DNA of 64,000 nucleotides, taken from assembly GCF_005116475.1 (NCBI RefSeq), contig NZ_SWBO01000002.1, positions 267,258 to 331,257 on the forward strand, given 5' to 3'. The translations under genes were made by a program, and so were the position numbers. The stretch is from Pedobacter cryotolerans (GTDB lineage Bacteria; Bacteroidota; Bacteroidia; Sphingobacteriales; Sphingobacteriaceae). Of the stretch, positions 44,760 through 54,182 are shown piece by piece (the stretch's first letter is position 1; each line of letters starts with the position of its first letter). A model generated the notes under the pieces. That model was not told the DNA's origin and ran no database searches. It worked only from the letters and a program-made list of their open reading frames with translations.

Positions 44760-44931
44760 GTCATGCCCAACTCGATTGGGCATCGTAATGCTATATTAAT
44801 AGCTATAAAAATTACTTGATTTTCGACAAACTAACTCTAAACTGTAAATTTATTTAAATAACAGTGTTGATTTTAATAATTCCTATTATCCTATTTTTAG
44901 CATTACGATTGCCAGTCAAGCTGGCAATGAC
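44760..44931. repeat. 172-bp inverted pair of GTCA-headed hairpins
   Basis: GTCA + 21-nt hairpin (44763-44783) + CGTAATGCT at the left; AGCATTACG + 21-nt hairpin (44908-44928) + TGAC at the right. The two ends are mirror images with outward GTCA heads, while the two hairpin sequences differ (ATGCCC..GGGCAT and ATTGCCAG..CTGGCAAT). An AT-rich centre of about 105 bases separates them. Sits between convergent genes. Confidence 0.75.
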
Positions 44932-44946
44932 GAAGCACTATTAAAA

Positions 44947-45819
44947 TTACCCAAACAAAGTACTACTCAAATACCGATCTCCCCTATCACAAGCAATAAA
45001 TACAATTAAACCACTTTCTAATTCTTCGGCTAACTGTAAAGCGCAATGTAATGCGCCTCCACTACTCATGCCGGCAAAAATACCTTCTTTTTTCGCCATA
45101 GCTCTTGCAGCCATAGTTGCATCTTGCTGTGAAACGTCCATAATTCGGTCTACACGCTCTGGCTCATAAATTTTAGGTAAATATTCAATTGGCCAACGGC
45201 GAATACCCGGAATAGAGGATTCTTCTGTCGGTTGGCAACCTACAATTTGAATACCTGAATTTTTCTCTTTCAAATATCTTGAATTACCCATAATACTGCC
45301 TGTTGTACCCATACTGCTTACAAAATGAGTAATTTCACCATTGGTATCATCCCAAATTTCTGGACCAGTAGTTTTATAATGCGCTAAATAATTATCGGCA
45401 TTGGCAAATTGGTTTAACAAATAATAACCAGTTTGATTGCCCTTTTCTTCGGCATAATCTCTACAAACTTCAATCGAATCGAGCAAAGTAACTTTAGCGC
45501 CAAATGCTTCCATGGTTAAAGTTCTTTCTCTGGTAGAGCTAGATGGCATAACCAATTCAATCTCTATTCCGTAAATAGAGGCAATCATAGCTAAAGCTAT
45601 GCCTGTATTTCCGCTGGTAGCTTCAACCAATTTGGTGTTTTTATCGACTTCGCCACGCTCCATTGCACTGCGAATCATATTTAAAGCTGCCCGGTCTTTT
45701 ACACTTCCACCCGGATTATTTCCTTCTAACTTGGCATAAATTTTAACATTAGGATTGGTATTTAAATACCTAATTTCAGCAAGCGGAGTGTTTCCAATAC
45801 AATCTATAATCGTTTTCAT
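44947..45819 (-). CDS. cysM: Cysteine synthase B
   Basis: 290-residue PLP enzyme forming cysteine from O-acetylserine and sulfide (or thiosulfate). NPGGSVKDRAALNMI has the PLP lysine; EATSGNTGIALAM and GTTGSIMGNSRYLKE bind PLP and substrate. Length and the CysM-type MSSGGALHC region favour CysM over CysK. Its ATG overlaps the stop of the serine acetyltransferase gene (ATGA), so the two consecutive steps of cysteine synthesis are translationally coupled. Confidence 0.93.
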   Translation of the reverse strand: MKTIIDCIGNTPLAEIRYLNTNPNVKIYAKLEGNNPGGSVKDRAALNMIRSAMERGEVDKNTKLVEATSGNTGIALAMIASIYGIEIELVMPSSSTRERTLTMEAFGAKVTLLDSIEVCRDYAEEKGNQTGYYLLNQFANADNYLAHYKTTGPEIWDDTNGEITHFVSSMGTTGSIMGNSRYLKEKNSGIQIVGCQPTEESSIPGIRRWPIEYLPKIYEPERVDRIMDVSQQDATMAARAMAKKEGIFAGMSSGGALHCALQLAEELESGLIVFIACDRGDRYLSSTLFG

Positions 45820-46616
45820 GATGATTTAATTTTAATTTCTGCTTGATGATAAACTATAGAATTTTCTGGAACGCTACTGGTTATCCAAACATTTCCTCCA
45901 ATAATACAATTGTTGCCTATAAAAGTTTCTCCACCTAAAATTGTTGCACCAGAATAAATTACTACATGATTACCAATAGTTGGATGCCTTTTAGTGTTCG
46001 ACTTTGATTTATCAACACTTAAAGCGCCTAAAGTTACACCTTGATATAATTTTACATAATTGCCAATTACCGTAGTTTCTCCAATTACCAAACCCGTTCC
46101 ATGATCTATGTATAAATATTCGCCAATTTCTGCTGCCGGATGAATGTCTATTCCAGTAACGGTATGTGCATATTCGGTTATGATACGAGGTATGTAAGGT
46201 ACTTCGAGCAAATATAATTCATGCGCAAAGCGATACATCGCGGTAGCAAAAAAACCAGGATAACACCTAATGATTTCAAACTCACTTTGAGCCGCTGGAT
46301 CGCCATTTGATAATGAAGATAAATCAGTATTTAGTTTACAATAAATTTCGGGAATTTGCTCAAAAAAACCATCGGCAATAGCTTTATGACTATCTGATTT
46401 GCAATCTTTTGTAGATTTTAAAATAAGTTGTAATTCTTCTTTTAGCTCAAAAAATACACCTTTCAGTATTTCTTGCGTATAATTTGTTGATGCTCCTCGT
46501 TCTGGAAAAATCAAATTAAGCAAATTATGAGCCCAATTAGCAATAGTTTGGTTTGATGGCACCACTTGTTGCTGTTTTTGACGAAAAATGATACGATCTA
46601 AGAATTGATTATCCAC
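45816..46616 (-). CDS. cysE: Serine O-acetyltransferase (EpsC-like CysE)
   Basis: 266 residues. The N-terminal ~110 residues are helical. From ~145 a left-handed beta-helix of hexapeptide repeats begins, with TGIDIHPAAEIGEYLYIDHG and LVIGETTVIGNYVKLYQG, where the His residues are catalytic. It acetylates serine from acetyl-CoA to give the CysM substrate. The frame opens with GTG at 46616. A TAACTTTG -7 box on the minus strand (46641-46648) lies 24 bases upstream. The C-terminal tail that binds CysK in other species is not evident. Confidence 0.9.
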   Translation of the reverse strand: MDNQFLDRIIFRQKQQQVVPSNQTIANWAHNLLNLIFPERGASTNYTQEILKGVFFELKEELQLILKSTKDCKSDSHKAIADGFFEQIPEIYCKLNTDLSSLSNGDPAAQSEFEIIRCYPGFFATAMYRFAHELYLLEVPYIPRIITEYAHTVTGIDIHPAAEIGEYLYIDHGTGLVIGETTVIGNYVKLYQGVTLGALSVDKSKSNTKRHPTIGNHVVIYSGATILGGETFIGNNCIIGGNVWITSSVPENSIVYHQAEIKIKSS

Positions 46617-46640
46617 AGGAGAAAGATTTAATTTAAACTA

Positions 46641-46648
46641 CAAAGTTA
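46641..46648 (-). promoter_or_regulatory. -7 box of the cysE-cysM promoter (TAACTTTG)
   Basis: TAnnTTTG on the minus strand upstream of the GTG at 46616. The cysE operon and the riboswitch transcript run in opposite directions from this 354-base gap. Confidence 0.5.
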
Positions 46649-46769
46649 CTATACTTTAGTTTGCTAAATAATTATTTAAGTCAGTATAATGCCAAATTAA
46701 AAAAATACAATAAAAAAATTGCAGTAATTTACTTAAAATCAATATTTTAAAAAATAATCAGAATTTAAT

Positions 46770-46801
46770 TTTGCATTAGTAAAAATTTCATTCTATATTT
46801 G
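46770..46801 (+). promoter_or_regulatory. Promoter of the SAM-riboswitch met operon
   Basis: TTTG at 46770-46773, 20 bases, then TATATTTG at 46794-46801: a textbook Bacteroidetes promoter. Transcription would begin near 46808, about 55 bases before the riboswitch core. Confidence 0.75.
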
Positions 46802-46861
46802 AAACATTATTTGGAGAAACCAAGTAAAAGTCAATTACCAACATGGTTATTGATTTATAAA

Positions 46862-46937
46862 GAAGTGGCGAGAGACAGGCTCTATAACCCACTGGCAACC
46901 CTCCCTTACGGAGAAGGTGCCAATTCCTGACCACTCA
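46862..46937 (+). ncRNA. SAM riboswitch (SAM-I clan)
   Basis: The conserved core is clear: GAGAGACAGGCTC, then ACTGGCAACC, a CTCC/GGAG stem, and AAGGTGCCAATTCCTGACC. The closing helix AGTGG (46864-46868) pairs with CCACT (46931-46935). The GGCAACC and GGTGCCAAxTCC blocks are those of the S-box. The exact subtype (SAM-I or a SAM-I/IV variant) cannot be settled by eye. It heads metY-metX-hom. The short ORF that follows sits between riboswitch and metY, leaving room for a second control step. No classic terminator with a T run is seen directly after it. Confidence 0.9.
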
Positions 46938-46970
46938 ACATGGTGTTGTTTGGAAATATAAATTAAGAAG

Positions 46971-47108
46971 ATGAAAACATTACATTCTACTTTGCCTGAG
47001 GGCGATGCGCTTCAATTAAAACCTACGAAAAAGGTTTCATTATCTATTTTAAATCCGCTTTACTGTAATAACGTTGCAATGAATTGTATGTGCAATTGCA
47101 TGTACTAA
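46971..47108 (+). CDS. Cys/Met-rich 45-residue leader ORF behind the SAM riboswitch
   Basis: Starts with ATG 34 bases after the riboswitch (AATTAAGAAG precedes it) and ends TAA at 47106-47108. The N-terminal half is ordinary (MKTLHSTLPEGDALQLK). The C-terminal 15 residues read YCNNVAMNCMCNCMY, with four Cys and three Met. That is far above chance and matches the amino acids made by the operon. A 10-bp palindrome TGCAATTGCA (47091-47100) lies in the same codons. Candidate ribosome-stalling leader peptide or metal-binding peptide; family not recognised. Confidence 0.7.
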   Translation: MKTLHSTLPEGDALQLKPTKKVSLSILNPLYCNNVAMNCMCNCMY

Positions 47109-47151
47109 TCTCAAAATCTTCGGCTTTGTAACATATTCACATTTCTGAAGG

Positions 47152-47166
47152 TCCCGATTAACGGGA
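47152..47166 (+). other. Small hairpin between the leader ORF and metY
   Basis: TCCCG-ATTAA-CGGGA, 5-bp stem, 43 bases past the leader ORF stop. No T run follows, so it is not a standard terminator; it could be part of an attenuation switch. Similar TCCCG..CGGGA hairpins occur at 51111-51123 and near 51491. Confidence 0.4.
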
Positions 47167-47178
47167 TACGCAATTTAA

Positions 47179-48570
<1,392 letters not shown>

Positions 48571-48602
48571 CGTTTCAACATTACAACATTTCAAATTACA
48601 AT

Positions 48603-49652
48603 ATGCCTACGTATAAACATCCAAAAATATTCAAACTAGAAAGTGGCAAAAAACTGCGCAATCTAGAAATTGCTTACCAAACTTTTGGGAAACTAAATGA
48701 CAAAAAAGATAACGTAATTTGGGCTTGCCATGCGCTTACCGCAAATGCTGATGTTTTAGATTGGTGGAAAGGATTATTTGGAAAAAATGATTTATTTAAT
48801 CCTGACGAGCATTTTATTATCTGTGCTAATGTTATTGGTTCAAATTACGGAACCACCAATCCGTTAAGTTTAAATCCAATTACTGGTCAACCTTATTATT
48901 TATCTTTTCCAGAGTTTACCATTAGAGATTTAGCTGCAGCACATAATTTATTAGCCAACCATTTAGACATTAATAATATAAAGGTTTTAATTGGAGGATC
49001 TTTAGGTGGACAACAAGCACTAGAGTGGTCGCTGGCAAAAACACAAACCATAGAAAACTTGATCCTTGTTGCTACAAATGCTGTTCACTCACCCTGGGGT
49101 ATTGCATTTAACGAAAGTCAGCGTTTGGCAATTAGTACCGACAGAACATTTTATGCCAACCAGCCAGATGGCGGTTTAAAAGGATTAAAAGTAGCCAGAA
49201 GTATTGCATTGTTATCTTACAGAACATATCAGGCTTATGCCGATACGCAAGTTGAAAGCGTAAATGATAAAACCACAGGTTACAGAGCTTCATCGTACCA
49301 AAATTACCAAGGAGAGAAACTTTGTAAACGTTTTAACGCCTACAGTTATTGGTACTTAAGCAAAGCGATGGATAGCCACAATGTAGGTAGAGGTAGAAAA
49401 AGTATTGTTGCAGCATTGGCCGAAGTAAAAGCTAACACACTTGTTATCGGAATTGAAAACGATGTACTCTTCCCTATTGTTGAGCAAAAGTTTTTAGCAG
49501 AAAATATTACTGGCGCAGAATTTAGCGCTATAAACTGCGCTTACGGACACGATGGTTTTTTAATTGAAACTGATAAGTTAACCAACATTATCGGCAATTT
49601 TTTAAAAAACAATGCGAACAAAAAGATTATAAAATTAAATAGAACAGCTTAA
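48603..49652 (+). CDS. metX: Homoserine O-acetyltransferase
   Basis: 349-residue alpha/beta hydrolase-fold enzyme that acetylates homoserine for MetY. VLIGGSLGGQQALEW holds the nucleophilic Ser, IENDVLFP the Asp and YGHDGFL the His. CHALTANADVLDWW and NVIGSNYGTTNP match the family. No extra C-terminal domain. It lies between metY and hom, all three in one direction and all serving homocysteine synthesis. Confidence 0.94.
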   Translation: MPTYKHPKIFKLESGKKLRNLEIAYQTFGKLNDKKDNVIWACHALTANADVLDWWKGLFGKNDLFNPDEHFIICANVIGSNYGTTNPLSLNPITGQPYYLSFPEFTIRDLAAAHNLLANHLDINNIKVLIGGSLGGQQALEWSLAKTQTIENLILVATNAVHSPWGIAFNESQRLAISTDRTFYANQPDGGLKGLKVARSIALLSYRTYQAYADTQVESVNDKTTGYRASSYQNYQGEKLCKRFNAYSYWYLSKAMDSHNVGRGRKSIVAALAEVKANTLVIGIENDVLFPIVEQKFLAENITGAEFSAINCAYGHDGFLIETDKLTNIIGNFLKNNANKKIIKLNRTA

Positions 49653-49743
49653 AGCTGAAATTATAAAGATTAAAAAAGTAAATCGTAAAAACTAGAACAG
49701 ATAAATCAGTGAAATCATTTTATCTGTGTAATCATAATAAAAA

Positions 49744-50985
49744 ATGAGTAAAAAATTAAAAATAGGATTATTTGGTTTTGGAGTTGTTGGACAAGGATTG
49801 CATGACATTATCCGTGGACAAAACTTAAACTTAGAAGTAGTAAAAATTGCTATTAAAAACCCTGATAAGCAAAGAAGTTTAGACACTAGTCTTTTTACGA
49901 CCAATCACGATGAAATTTTAGACAACCCAGAAATAAATACCATTGTTGAATTAATTGATGATGCTGATGCGGCTTTTAAAATTGTTAAAAAAGCTTTAAG
50001 CAACGGAAAAAATGTAGTTTCTGCTAACAAAAAAATGATTGCTACCCACTTGGCAGAATTGGTAAAATTGCAAGAAGAAAATGGCACATCATTACTTTAT
50101 GAAGGTGCGGTATGCGGTAGTATTCCAATTATCAGAAACTTAGAAGAATATTACGACAATGAACTTTTACACGGCATCAGTGGAATTTTTAACGGTTCAT
50201 CTAATTATATTTTATCGAAGATATTTAATGAAGGTTTAGCTTATTCAACTGCTTTAAAACAAGCACAAGATTTAGGGTTTGCAGAAACTGATCCGATTTT
50301 AGATGTTGGAGGCTATGATCCTAAATTTAAGTTAACTATTGCAACGGCTCATGCTTATGGCTTGTTTATCAATCCAGAAAATATCTTAAATATAGGCATC
50401 CAAAATATTTCTGATGCAGATATTCAATATGCAAGAGAGAAAAATTTTAAAATTAAATTGGTGCCAACTGCTCGTAAAATAAGCACCAAACAAGTTGTTA
50501 CTTTTGTATTGCCAAAGTTTGTTAAAGCTGATGATTTTCTTTACAATGTTGAAAATGAATACAATGGCGTAACAGTACAAGCAGCATTTGCTGATAAACA
50601 ATTCTTTTTCGGTAAAGGTGCAGGTGGGCACCCAACTGGTGCAGCTGTGCTTTCTGATATTGCGGCTTTACGCTACGATTACCGTTATGAATACAAAAAA
50701 TACCATCAACAAAATGGACTTATCCATACAGATAAAGTTAGCGTTGAAGTTTATTTACGATATGTACATGAGTACACTGTTGAGAAACTAGAAGTTGAAA
50801 ATATTTCTGAACGTTTTTCTCGCAACGATTATAAATATGTAATTGGCAGTGTTAGTCTTAAAAATCTAATTGCAAATAGAGATTTACTTTTAAATAAAGA
50901 TGTATTTATTGCACAAACTGGCAAACTGACTTATAGCCAACAAGATATTGCAGCTATTGCCGAAGAAGGCGTATTTGCTAACTAA
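49744..50985 (+). CDS. hom: Homoserine dehydrogenase
   Basis: 413-residue NAD(P)-dependent enzyme reducing aspartate semialdehyde to homoserine. LFGFGVVGQGLHDI is the nucleotide-binding motif; VSANKKMI and the later LGFAETDPILDVGGYDPKFKL carry substrate-binding residues, in the place of the usual GxxxDVxGxDAxxK. The C-terminal part (~340-413) does not look like a standard ACT domain, so feedback by threonine may be weak or different. Last gene of the riboswitch operon, 91 bases after metX; a terminator follows. Confidence 0.93.
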   Translation: MSKKLKIGLFGFGVVGQGLHDIIRGQNLNLEVVKIAIKNPDKQRSLDTSLFTTNHDEILDNPEINTIVELIDDADAAFKIVKKALSNGKNVVSANKKMIATHLAELVKLQEENGTSLLYEGAVCGSIPIIRNLEEYYDNELLHGISGIFNGSSNYILSKIFNEGLAYSTALKQAQDLGFAETDPILDVGGYDPKFKLTIATAHAYGLFINPENILNIGIQNISDADIQYAREKNFKIKLVPTARKISTKQVVTFVLPKFVKADDFLYNVENEYNGVTVQAAFADKQFFFGKGAGGHPTGAAVLSDIAALRYDYRYEYKKYHQQNGLIHTDKVSVEVYLRYVHEYTVEKLEVENISERFSRNDYKYVIGSVSLKNLIANRDLLLNKDVFIAQTGKLTYSQQDIAAIAEEGVFAN

Positions 50986-51038
50986 ATTATTTTTCTATCT
51001 GCTTTTTTGCAGGTATTTTTTGTTTTGTTTTGAAATGC

Positions 51039-51070
51039 AAAGCCTCGATGGATTTCGGGGCTTTTGCTTT
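51039..51070 (+). terminator. Terminator after hom
   Basis: AAAGCCTCGA / TCGGGGCTTT stem with one wobble pair, followed by TGCTTT, about 55 bases past the stop. Confidence 0.7.
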
Positions 51071-51288
51071 AAGCGTAGTCGTTTTTGTGAGGAGGAACCA
51101 CAGCCTGTCCCGACTTCTCGGGAAAGCAATCTTCTTTAGTAGTTACTACTAAAAATAACCGCAAAGACACAAAGAGCGCAAATAAAATTATAGCATCTTT
51201 TCACTTTGGTTTATGAAATTTATTAACCTGAGTTCGATAATTATTCATATAAATTACAGCTATAATAAGCCTAATTTATCGTCTGATC

Positions 51289-51352
51289 GTCATGCTGAAT
51301 TTATTTCAGCATCTGTTTAGCATGAAAGACCCTGAAATAAATTCAGGGTGAC
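51289..51352. repeat. Inverted pair of GTCA-headed 21-nt hairpins
   Basis: GTCA with ATGCTGAA..TTCAGCAT (51292-51312) and ACCCTGAA..TTCAGGGT (51329-51349) with TGAC; heads point outward. It lies in the 550-base gap between hom and the E2 gene. The rest of this gap holds the hom terminator, a degenerate repeat (51082-51135 with TCCCGACTTCTCGGGA) and the E2 terminator; no gene is visible. Confidence 0.7.
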
Positions 51353-51430
51353 GAACAAGTTAACCCAAAACGTAGTTTAAAACTTCAAAACCAATATTTA
51401 ATAATCGAGCTCAGGTTATTAGAATAAAAA

Positions 51431-51457
51431 AAGGTCTATGAAAAATTCACAGACCTT
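51431..51457 (-). terminator. Terminator after the E2 acyltransferase gene
   Basis: AAGGTCTGTGAA / TTCATAGACCTT on the minus strand with a 3-base loop, followed by a T run; one mismatch in 12 pairs. Confidence 0.85.
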
Positions 51458-51535
51458 AAGAATAATATAACAATCGAATTAAGATTGTTTTCCCGAAAAA
51501 TCGGGATAGGCTAACTTTTATAGCAATGACGAGTT

Positions 51536-52873
51536 TTATGAAATCTCTCTATTGATATCCCAATTCTCTAAATAATCTGCCACTCGGCGAACAAAAGAAC
51601 CACCTAAAGCGCCATCAACCACTCTGTGGTCATAAGAAAGTGATAAAAACATCATGTGGCGGATAGCAATTACATCACCATATTCGGTTTCCAAAACTGC
51701 AGGTTTCTTTTTAATGGCACCAACTGCTAAAATTGCTACTTGTGGCTGATTAATAATTGGTGTTCCCATCACATTGCCAAATGAACCAACATTTGTTAAT
51801 GTAAAAGTTCCATTTTGTGTTTCGTCTGGTTTTAATTTAGAATTACGAGCACGTGTAGCTAAATCGTTAACCGCTTTTGTTAAGCCAACTAAATTCAATT
51901 GATCTGCATTTTTAATAACAGGCACAATTAAATTTCCGCTCGGTAAAGCTGCCGCCATACCAATATTAATATCTCGCTTTTTAATAATTTGTGTGCCATT
52001 AACGGTCACATTAATCATCGGAAAATCTTTAATTGCTCTAGTTACCGCCTCAATAAAAATTGGGGTAAATGTGATTTTTTCATTTTCGCGTTGCTCAAAA
52101 GATTTTTTCACTTTATCTCTCCATTTTACCATATTAGTTACATCAGCCTCTACAAATGAAGTAACGTGCGGAGAAGTTTGTTTACTCATCACCATGTGCT
52201 CGGCAATCAGTTTACGCATCCTATCCATTTCTATAACTTCATCGCCACCACTTACAGATACTGCTGGTTTTGGAGCTGGCGTAGTTACATTAGGTGTCGG
52301 AGCTGGAGTTGCAACAGGAGCTGGTGTACTTGCAGGTTGTTGTTTTACTTCACCACCAGATTTGCTTTGTATGTAATTTAATAGGTCATCTTTTGTTAAA
52401 CGACCTTCCGCTCCACTCCCTTTAATATTTTCTAATTCAGCTAAAGCGATGTTCTCTTGTGCTGCGATGCTTTTTACCAACGGAGAATAAAAACGATCTG
52501 AATTTTTAAAATCTTGTGATTGATGATGATCTGCAGTTGGCAATTGTTCTACACCTGGAATATTTTCAACTTCTTTAATTGGCTGTGGTACTTCTTCTTT
52601 TGCCGCTGGCGCAGATGGTGCACTTTCTCCACCTTCAGTTTCTATAATTGCAATTACAGCACCAACTTGCACCACATCATCTGCTGTAAAAAGTTGTTTC
52701 ACTAATTTACCCGAAACCGGAGAAGGAACTTCTGAATCTACTTTATCTGTAGCGATTTCTAAAATGGTATCATCTAGTTGAATGGTATCACCAGGTTGTT
52801 TTGTCCATTTAATAATTGTTGCCTCAGCAACACTTTCGCCCATTTTTGGTAACAATAATTCGTATTGAGCCAT
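51536..52873 (-). CDS. 2-oxo acid dehydrogenase E2 (dihydrolipoamide acyltransferase)
   Basis: About 445 residues. The lipoyl domain (1-80) has the lipoylated lysine in EIATDKVDSEVPSP. A peripheral subunit-binding domain lies at ~140-180 (SPLVKSIAAQENI, GSGAEGRLTKDDLL). A Pro/Ala/Thr linker follows. The catalytic domain ends with SYDHRVVDGALGG, the HxxxDG active site. Could be the acyltransferase of the pyruvate, 2-oxoglutarate or branched-chain complex; the combination of MGESVAEATI with a single lipoyl domain leans to the branched-chain or 2-oxoglutarate type. Start taken at the ATG at 52873 (MAQYELLLPKMGES). No E1 or E3 genes nearby. Confidence 0.9.
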   Translation of the reverse strand: MAQYELLLPKMGESVAEATIIKWTKQPGDTIQLDDTILEIATDKVDSEVPSPVSGKLVKQLFTADDVVQVGAVIAIIETEGGESAPSAPAAKEEVPQPIKEVENIPGVEQLPTADHHQSQDFKNSDRFYSPLVKSIAAQENIALAELENIKGSGAEGRLTKDDLLNYIQSKSGGEVKQQPASTPAPVATPAPTPNVTTPAPKPAVSVSGGDEVIEMDRMRKLIAEHMVMSKQTSPHVTSFVEADVTNMVKWRDKVKKSFEQRENEKITFTPIFIEAVTRAIKDFPMINVTVNGTQIIKKRDINIGMAAALPSGNLIVPVIKNADQLNLVGLTKAVNDLATRARNSKLKPDETQNGTFTLTNVGSFGNVMGTPIINQPQVAILAVGAIKKKPAVLETEYGDVIAIRHMMFLSLSYDHRVVDGALGGSFVRRVADYLENWDINREIS

Positions 52874-52929
52874 ATTGTTTTGGTGTTTATAATTGGTAAT
52901 CAGCCGCAAAAGTACGCCTTTTTAACCAT

Positions 52930-54177
52930 TTAATTCAAATCTTGTTTTAACAGGTTGAGCAACAGTGTTAAAGCCGCTGTGGCAGAACGTTCTATGTTTT
53001 GAATTCTTTTGTTGCTAAATGTAAAAAGCTTGGCAACTACAGTATTTTTTGAAGCGATAGCAATCCACACTGTGCCAACTGGTTTACCTGGTAAACCACC
53101 ATCTGGACCAGCAATGCCACTTACTGCAATTGCATAATCAGTTTTAAAATGAGTTATTGCTCCTACTGCCATTTCTTTTACAGTTTGCTCACTTACTGCA
53201 CCAAATTCAGCTAATGTTTGGTGCATTACACCTAAAACCGATTCCTTTAAATCGTAAGAGTAAGCTACGGCACCGCCAGCAAAAACTGCTGATGAACCTG
53301 CATGTTGTGTCAATAAATGAGAAATATAGCCTCCGGTACAACTTTCTGCAGTAGATAATGTTAGCCTATTTGCCTTCATTAAATCTAAAATGGCTTTTTC
53401 TAAGGGCACATCATCCTCCGCTGCTACATATTTTTTAGCTCTTTCAATAATTTGCTGAGCATAAATATCTATTTCTGCTTTTAAAGCTTGTTCGTCTGGT
53501 CCAACAGCACTTAATCTTAACCTTACCTGACCTAATTTTGGCAAATAAGCTAATTTAATGTGACTTGGCAAGCTATCTTCAATATCTTCTATCTGCTGTG
53601 CTAAAAACGATTCGCCTTGGCCTACCGTTAAGATGGTTTTATGAACAATATATGGAAGATCAAAGTTGTTTTTTATTCGAGGTAAAATTTCCTCCTCCAT
53701 CAAATACATCATTTCAAAAGGCACACCTGGCATCGATACAAAAATTTTTCCATTAACCTCAAACCACATGCAAGGGGCTGTACCATTTTTATTTTGTATA
53801 ACGGTACAACCATCTGGCACATCTGCCTGTTTAATGTTTACATCAATCATTGGTCTGTTAAACTTTCTAAATAATTCTTCAACATGAGCTAACGTAGTTG
53901 CATGTTGCCTAAGCGGCATATTAAAATATTTAGAGAGTGTAAGCTTGGTAATATCATCTTTTGTTGGACCTAATCCGCCAGTTAATAAAATGATATCAGC
54001 TCTTTTTTGTGCTTCATTTAAAGCTGCAACAATGTGTTCGGCGTTATCAGAAACTGATGTAATTTGTTTAACACTAACCCCAATTTTATTTAATTCTCTA
54101 CCCATCCATGCAGAATTGGTATCCACAATTTGTCCGATTAGTATTTCATCGCCTATGGTAATAATTTCAGCTAGCAT
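52930..54177 (-). CDS. cinA: CinA family protein (competence/damage-inducible; NMN deamidase type)
   Basis: 415 residues. The N-terminal MoaB/molybdopterin-binding-like domain (1-~165) has ITIGDEILIGQIVDTNSAW and LTGGLGPTKDDITK. The C-terminal PncC-like amidase has STAESCTGGYISHLL and VSGIAGPDGG. The pair splits ADP-ribose-like products and deamidates NMN, a pyridine nucleotide salvage role. The competence name is historical. It follows the LptD-like gene by 5 bases on the same strand, so it is likely co-transcribed with it. Confidence 0.92.
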   Translation of the reverse strand: MLAEIITIGDEILIGQIVDTNSAWMGRELNKIGVSVKQITSVSDNAEHIVAALNEAQKRADIILLTGGLGPTKDDITKLTLSKYFNMPLRQHATTLAHVEELFRKFNRPMIDVNIKQADVPDGCTVIQNKNGTAPCMWFEVNGKIFVSMPGVPFEMMYLMEEEILPRIKNNFDLPYIVHKTILTVGQGESFLAQQIEDIEDSLPSHIKLAYLPKLGQVRLRLSAVGPDEQALKAEIDIYAQQIIERAKKYVAAEDDVPLEKAILDLMKANRLTLSTAESCTGGYISHLLTQHAGSSAVFAGGAVAYSYDLKESVLGVMHQTLAEFGAVSEQTVKEMAVGAITHFKTDYAIAVSGIAGPDGGLPGKPVGTVWIAIASKNTVVAKLFTFSNKRIQNIERSATAALTLLLNLLKQDLN

Positions 54178-54182
54178 AATGA

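Noticed and set aside
51993..52376. Open frame of 127 codons on the plus strand
   Set aside because: Antisense to the E2 acyltransferase; composition is low-complexity Ala/Gly/Val from the Pro/Ala linker of the real protein.
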